A program made the position numbers and the translations under genes. A stretch of 64,000 nucleotides of DNA from positions 682,001 through 746,000 of the forward strand of contig NZ_JBHZRJ010000003.1 of NCBI RefSeq assembly GCF_043641555.1, written 5' to 3'. The first letter of the stretch is position 1; the number at the start of each line of letters is the position of its first letter. Source of the DNA: Saccharospirillum alexandrii_A (GTDB taxonomy: Bacteria; Pseudomonadota; Gammaproteobacteria; Pseudomonadales; Natronospirillaceae). This document shows, one piece after another, positions 60,591-64,000 of the stretch. The notes beneath the pieces are model-generated. The model did no database searches and was not told the DNA's origin. It was given only the letters and a program-made list of their open reading frames with translations.

Positions 60591-63202
60591 GTGTCGGATC
60601 CTTGCAGGGTGACCAGTTGTTTCGGCGTTTCGGCATGGCTAAAGTGGCTGTGCGAAATGGCATCCGACAGGGCACACAGCGGTGTCAGTAGCTGGTCGAG
60701 CAGGGATTCCAGTGCAGCCTGGGCTTTGGTTGAGTTCTCCAGATCAGTCAGTGTATCCAGGTCGACCAGGTGCAGGTAGCTGGTGGCCTGAATGATCAGA
60801 CGGGTTTCCTGGCTGCGAAAGGGGGTGGTTTCCGGGTGGGGCAGATGTTCGATCTGGGTTTCCAGGCGTTTCAGCATGTAGCCCACTGAGCGGGGGTTGG
60901 TTTCATCAAACAACAACAGATCGAGAATGGCAGCCGGGTACAGTTGCGACCGGTAGCGGCGCCGATAAACCGTTAAGTTATCGGTCGTGGCCAATACCGT
61001 TTCCCATAGATCGGTGCCCGGTTTGCTGGCGCTGATCATCGCCAGTTTCAGCAATTCCAGGCTGGCGATGCAGCGTTCGGTAATCCGGCCAATGTCCATA
61101 AAACGCCAGCCGAAGTGGTGCGGCATGGTCTCGTTGCAGAGCCCGAAGAAGGCAGCCAGCAGAGTGATAATGTCTTCCAGTTTGCGCTGTCCGGCGTTGG
61201 CGCCCTGGGTATTGGGCAGATCACTAAAGGTCTGATGCAGGGTGTTGATGGTGCGCCAGGCATCGTCACCGAGGTGGTCGCGAACGGCACGGCTGTTGCG
61301 CAACATGGCGTTGAACATTCTGGGCAAGCCTTCGTCGTCGGCATTCTGAAACAGCCCCAGCAGGCTCTTGCGCAATATCATGAATTGTTCGACCGCTGGT
61401 GGATGCTCGCCGGAGGGCTTTATAGCCGGGTCGTGTTCCGGATCCAGAGCTTCCGGCAGATCCAGTTTCAGAGCGGTATAGAGATCGGGCAACAGGGTAT
61501 CGGCCAGGCGCAACTGGCCTTCCTCGACCAGGCTGGTGAGGGATTCCCGCATCAGGCGCGAGCGATTGTCCAGGCGTTCGCCGTAGCGACCGATCCAGAA
61601 CAGGCTTTCGGCCACCCGACTGGGTAGATCCATCCCGTCACGGGTCACCAGAATGGGCCCCTTGGCGCGCTGCAACAGGCTGACATGGGGTTGGGCGACC
61701 GGTGACAGTACCCAAATATCCTTGACGATGGTGCTTTCCATCACCGGCATACCCGGCTCAGCCACCCAGGCCAGGCCGCCGGGCATGATGCGATGCTGAC
61801 GGTTTTCCGGATCGGATGTGCCGTCGCCCGGGTCTGCCAGTGCGAAAAACCGCAGAGAGACGGGTTGTGGCGTTACCTTATTGTCTTTCAGGTTATAGCT
61901 TGGCGAAGAGGCGGGTTTTAGCGGTTGCTCTGCCACATAGAGATGTGGCGCCTGCAGGATCGACTGGTGCAGGCTTGCCAGGGCGTCGGGCGTCAGTTCA
62001 GCGGGTTTGATGGTCTGGGTGACGTCGTTCACGGCCCGTATCTGCCAGACGCTCAGGTCGTTCAGCACGGTACTCAGGTAATTCGGTTCACCGCACCAGA
62101 GCACGTCGCGGCCGGCCAGTTGCAGTGGCTCACCAAGCAGATACTGACACAAACCCGGCAAAAAGGCGGCCAGCGCCGGGTGCTCCAGAACCCCAACGCC
62201 CAGGCTATTGGCTATGGCGACTTCTCCACGCCGGGCAGCCTGCATCAGACCGGGAACCCCCAGCAACGAATCGCCGCGCAGTTCCAGTGGGTCACACCAG
62301 GGGTCGGTGATTTGCCGGACGATAACATCGACGGCCTTCAAGCCACCCAGGGTGCGCATCGACACCTGGCCATCACGCACCACCAGGTCACCGCCTTCGA
62401 CCAGTGAGAAATTCATGTAGTTGGCGAGCCAGGCGTGTTCAAAGTAACCCGAACTGCCCGGGCCAGGGGTGAACAGAACAATATTGGGGTTCTCGCGGCG
62501 GTGCGGCGCCAGTTCCGACAGGCAGCGATGATAAGCCTGCAGAAAGCCGGCCAGGCGGCTCAGGGGCGCATCCCGGTACAGTCGCGACAGGGCGCGCGAG
62601 AGAATAATGCGGTTTTCCAGAGAATAGCCGACGCCCGAGGCAGCCTGAGTCCAGTCGCCCAGCACGCGCCATTCGCCGTGCTCGTTGCGTATTACATCCA
62701 TGCCCTGAAAAATCACCCGGGGGCGCTCATACAGGTTGCCACTGTCTGCGGCCGGGAACAGCCAGCCCGGGTGGGTATAGATCAGTTCGGGGGGCAGAAT
62801 GCCGTCTTTGAGCACGCGCCGCTCGCCGTATAGATCGGCCACCAGGCATTCCAGTAGACGGGCCCGTTGCTTCAGGCCCTGTTCCAGCATGGTCCAGCTT
62901 TGCGGGCTGATCACATACGGGATAGGGTCCAGTTGCCAGGAGCGCAGCTTGCGCACCTCGTCTTCGTAAACGTTGAAGGTGACCCCGTTTTCATAGAGGA
63001 GGTTCTGGGCTTCCAGGGTGCGTTGTTGCAGGCCATCCAGCCCCAGTTCATCCAGTTCTTCGACCAGCGGCTGCCAGCGTGCCCGGAATTGGCCTTCGCG
63101 GGTGACCAGGTCATCGTACTGGTGCGTGCCCTGCGGTCGTTCGGACTGGTAATCCGCTAGTAGGTGTTGCAGCAGGGGGCTGTGCGGGGCTGAATTGCGC
63201 AT
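60587..63202 (-). CDS. Fused circularly permuted ATP-grasp and alpha-E protein
   Basis: 871 residues. The N-terminal part (about 50-510) is a circularly permuted ATP-grasp of the type 2 family (PYVISPQSWTMLEQGLKQRARLLE, GWLFPAADSGNLYERPRVIFQGMDV). The C-terminal part (about 520-870) is an alpha-E domain beginning LPSRVAESLFWIGRYGERLDN. These halves are separate genes in many genomes and fused here. The start is ATG 63202; no clear ribosome site precedes it, and a longer reading to 63373 adds a non-family leader that runs back across the divergent gene. It should form an amide or peptide bond with ATP; substrates unknown. Confidence 0.92.
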   Translation of the reverse strand: MRNSAPHSPLLQHLLADYQSERPQGTHQYDDLVTREGQFRARWQPLVEELDELGLDGLQQRTLEAQNLLYENGVTFNVYEDEVRKLRSWQLDPIPYVISPQSWTMLEQGLKQRARLLECLVADLYGERRVLKDGILPPELIYTHPGWLFPAADSGNLYERPRVIFQGMDVIRNEHGEWRVLGDWTQAASGVGYSLENRIILSRALSRLYRDAPLSRLAGFLQAYHRCLSELAPHRRENPNIVLFTPGPGSSGYFEHAWLANYMNFSLVEGGDLVVRDGQVSMRTLGGLKAVDVIVRQITDPWCDPLELRGDSLLGVPGLMQAARRGEVAIANSLGVGVLEHPALAAFLPGLCQYLLGEPLQLAGRDVLWCGEPNYLSTVLNDLSVWQIRAVNDVTQTIKPAELTPDALASLHQSILQAPHLYVAEQPLKPASSPSYNLKDNKVTPQPVSLRFFALADPGDGTSDPENRQHRIMPGGLAWVAEPGMPVMESTIVKDIWVLSPVAQPHVSLLQRAKGPILVTRDGMDLPSRVAESLFWIGRYGERLDNRSRLMRESLTSLVEEGQLRLADTLLPDLYTALKLDLPEALDPEHDPAIKPSGEHPPAVEQFMILRKSLLGLFQNADDEGLPRMFNAMLRNSRAVRDHLGDDAWRTINTLHQTFSDLPNTQGANAGQRKLEDIITLLAAFFGLCNETMPHHFGWRFMDIGRITERCIASLELLKLAMISASKPGTDLWETVLATTDNLTVYRRRYRSQLYPAAILDLLLFDETNPRSVGYMLKRLETQIEHLPHPETTPFRSQETRLIIQATSYLHLVDLDTLTDLENSTKAQAALESLLDQLLTPLCALSDAISHSHFSHAETPKQLVTLQGSDT

Positions 63203-63340
63203 GATCGGTCTGTGTCCGCTGGACGATCGGTAAGTGGTTGTGCCGGGTTTACGGGCTGTTTCTCCGAAACCGCTTGAGTCTGGCTGGTAAAGGTTATATC
63301 TATGGATGATAAACCAACAGCACCCGACTGAGTACATTAT

Positions 63341-64000
63341 ATGCAATTGTTCCGGTGCGAATCCTGTGGTCATCGGGTTTACTTCGAAAACACCCAGTGT
63401 ACCCAGTGCGGCACGGCGCTGGGGTTCGACCCCGACCGCTTCGAGATGTCGGCGATCAGACCGCTGGGCGATGGTCGCTGGCAGTCTGTGGCGACCGGCC
63501 GGCGAGGCAGTGGCGTTTATCGTCAGTGCAGTAATTATGCGGTGCAGGGAGTGTGCAACTGGCTGTTGCCGGACGGGTCACCCGAGGATTTTTGCGTGGC
63601 CTGTCGTCTTAACCAGACCATCCCTGACCTCAGTATTGATGCAAATAAGGTGCTCTGGGCGCGGCTGGAAACTGAGAAACGTCGTCTGGTTTACAGCCTG
63701 CTGAAACTGAACTTGCCGCTGACGCCCAAAACCGATGAACAACAAGGGCTGGCGTTTCAGTTTCTGGCCGATACAGCGCCCCGGTTTAACGAAAGTGGCC
63801 GGGTGATGACCGGCCATGAAGACGGCGTTATCACCCTGAACATTGCCGAGGCCGATCCGGTTGCACGAGAAGCCATGCGCAGCCAGATGGCAGAACCTTA
63901 CCGCACCATTTTGGGGCATTTTAGGCACGAATCCGGGCATTATTACTGGGACCGGCTGGTCTGGAATACTCCCTGGCTCGAGTCGTTCCGGCAGTGTTTT
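63341..64000 (+). CDS. Zinc-ribbon putative metallopeptidase (partial at window end)
   Basis: The frame opens at ATG 63341 and runs through the window edge without a stop (220 codons seen). An N-terminal zinc ribbon has CESCGH and CTQCG, with more Cys pairs near residues 66-88 (CVAC). The peptidase motif HESGH lies at H196-H200, followed by YYWDRLVW. The family is described as putative zinc-binding metallopeptidases. It diverges from the ATP-grasp/alpha-E gene, completing a group of ligase, transglutaminase-like protein and peptidase. Confidence 0.9.
   Translation, partial: MQLFRCESCGHRVYFENTQCTQCGTALGFDPDRFEMSAIRPLGDGRWQSVATGRRGSGVYRQCSNYAVQGVCNWLLPDGSPEDFCVACRLNQTIPDLSIDANKVLWARLETEKRRLVYSLLKLNLPLTPKTDEQQGLAFQFLADTAPRFNESGRVMTGHEDGVITLNIAEADPVAREAMRSQMAEPYRTILGHFRHESGHYYWDRLVWNTPWLESFRQCF

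Overview
The window looks like the chromosome of a marine-type gammaproteobacterium with moderate to high GC. The moa operon under a Moco riboswitch, the initiator tRNA, the YihG-, SutR/YdcO- and GntR-like proteins and exonuclease I are all gammaproteobacterial. The TRAP transporter, the oxidised-cellulose enzymes and the Saccharophagus-like cellobionic acid phosphorylase suggest an Oceanospirillales/Cellvibrionales relative, possibly Saccharospirillum-like; this is a guess from gene content. I see no insertion sequence, prophage, integrase or CRISPR array.

Layout. (1) 1-3668: end of an unknown gene, a Moco riboswitch and the molybdenum cofactor operon moaA-mobA-moaB-moaC-moaD-moaE. (2) 3677-9761: a YihG-like acyltransferase, then a minus-strand operon of an RstB-like kinase, a poly-Asp exported protein, a TPR/beta-barrel protein and an RstA-like regulator, with a divergent poly-Asp lipoprotein. 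I regard this as the best candidate for an undescribed system. (3) 9824-11991: a MotA/MotB-like ion-driven pair of unknown role. (4) 12432-26735: a glycerol block with glycerol kinase, a sigma-54 activator, a sigma-54 promoter with repeated half-sites, the glpSTPQUV ABC importer, a second paralogous binding protein and a chemoreceptor. (5) 26774-37199: nucleoside hydrolase and ribokinase, a HIT protein, a MATE exporter with an AraC regulator, a 1098-residue lipoprotein and class I fumarase. (6) 37530-44699: a crotonase, the BenE/SutR-like pair with two operators, exonuclease I with a clamp-motif tail, and a DUF349 protein. (7) 44731-45204: initiator tRNA followed by two decayed copies of the tRNA-terminator unit. 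(8) 45475-48505: a 7TMR-DISM hybrid kinase and a NarL-type regulator. (9) 48823-56940: an aldobionate/gluconate regulon of GntR, gluconokinase, a TRAP transporter, cellobionic acid phosphorylase and a lactonase, with four matching operator palindromes. (10) 57236-64000: a cold shock protein, a GAF-GGDEF-EAL protein, and a transglutaminase, ATP-grasp/alpha-E and zinc-peptidase group that runs off the end.

Two carbon-source modules can be read as working pathways. Glycerol would be imported by the ABC system and phosphorylated by GlpK, while a duplicated binding protein may feed a chemoreceptor. Aldobionic acids or gluconate would enter through TRAP; the phosphorylase would release glucose-1-phosphate and gluconate, and GntK would make 6-phosphogluconate, all under GntR. 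Two copies of one structured repeat (12192-12304 and 37321-37422) share a core but have different, internally matched outer stems.
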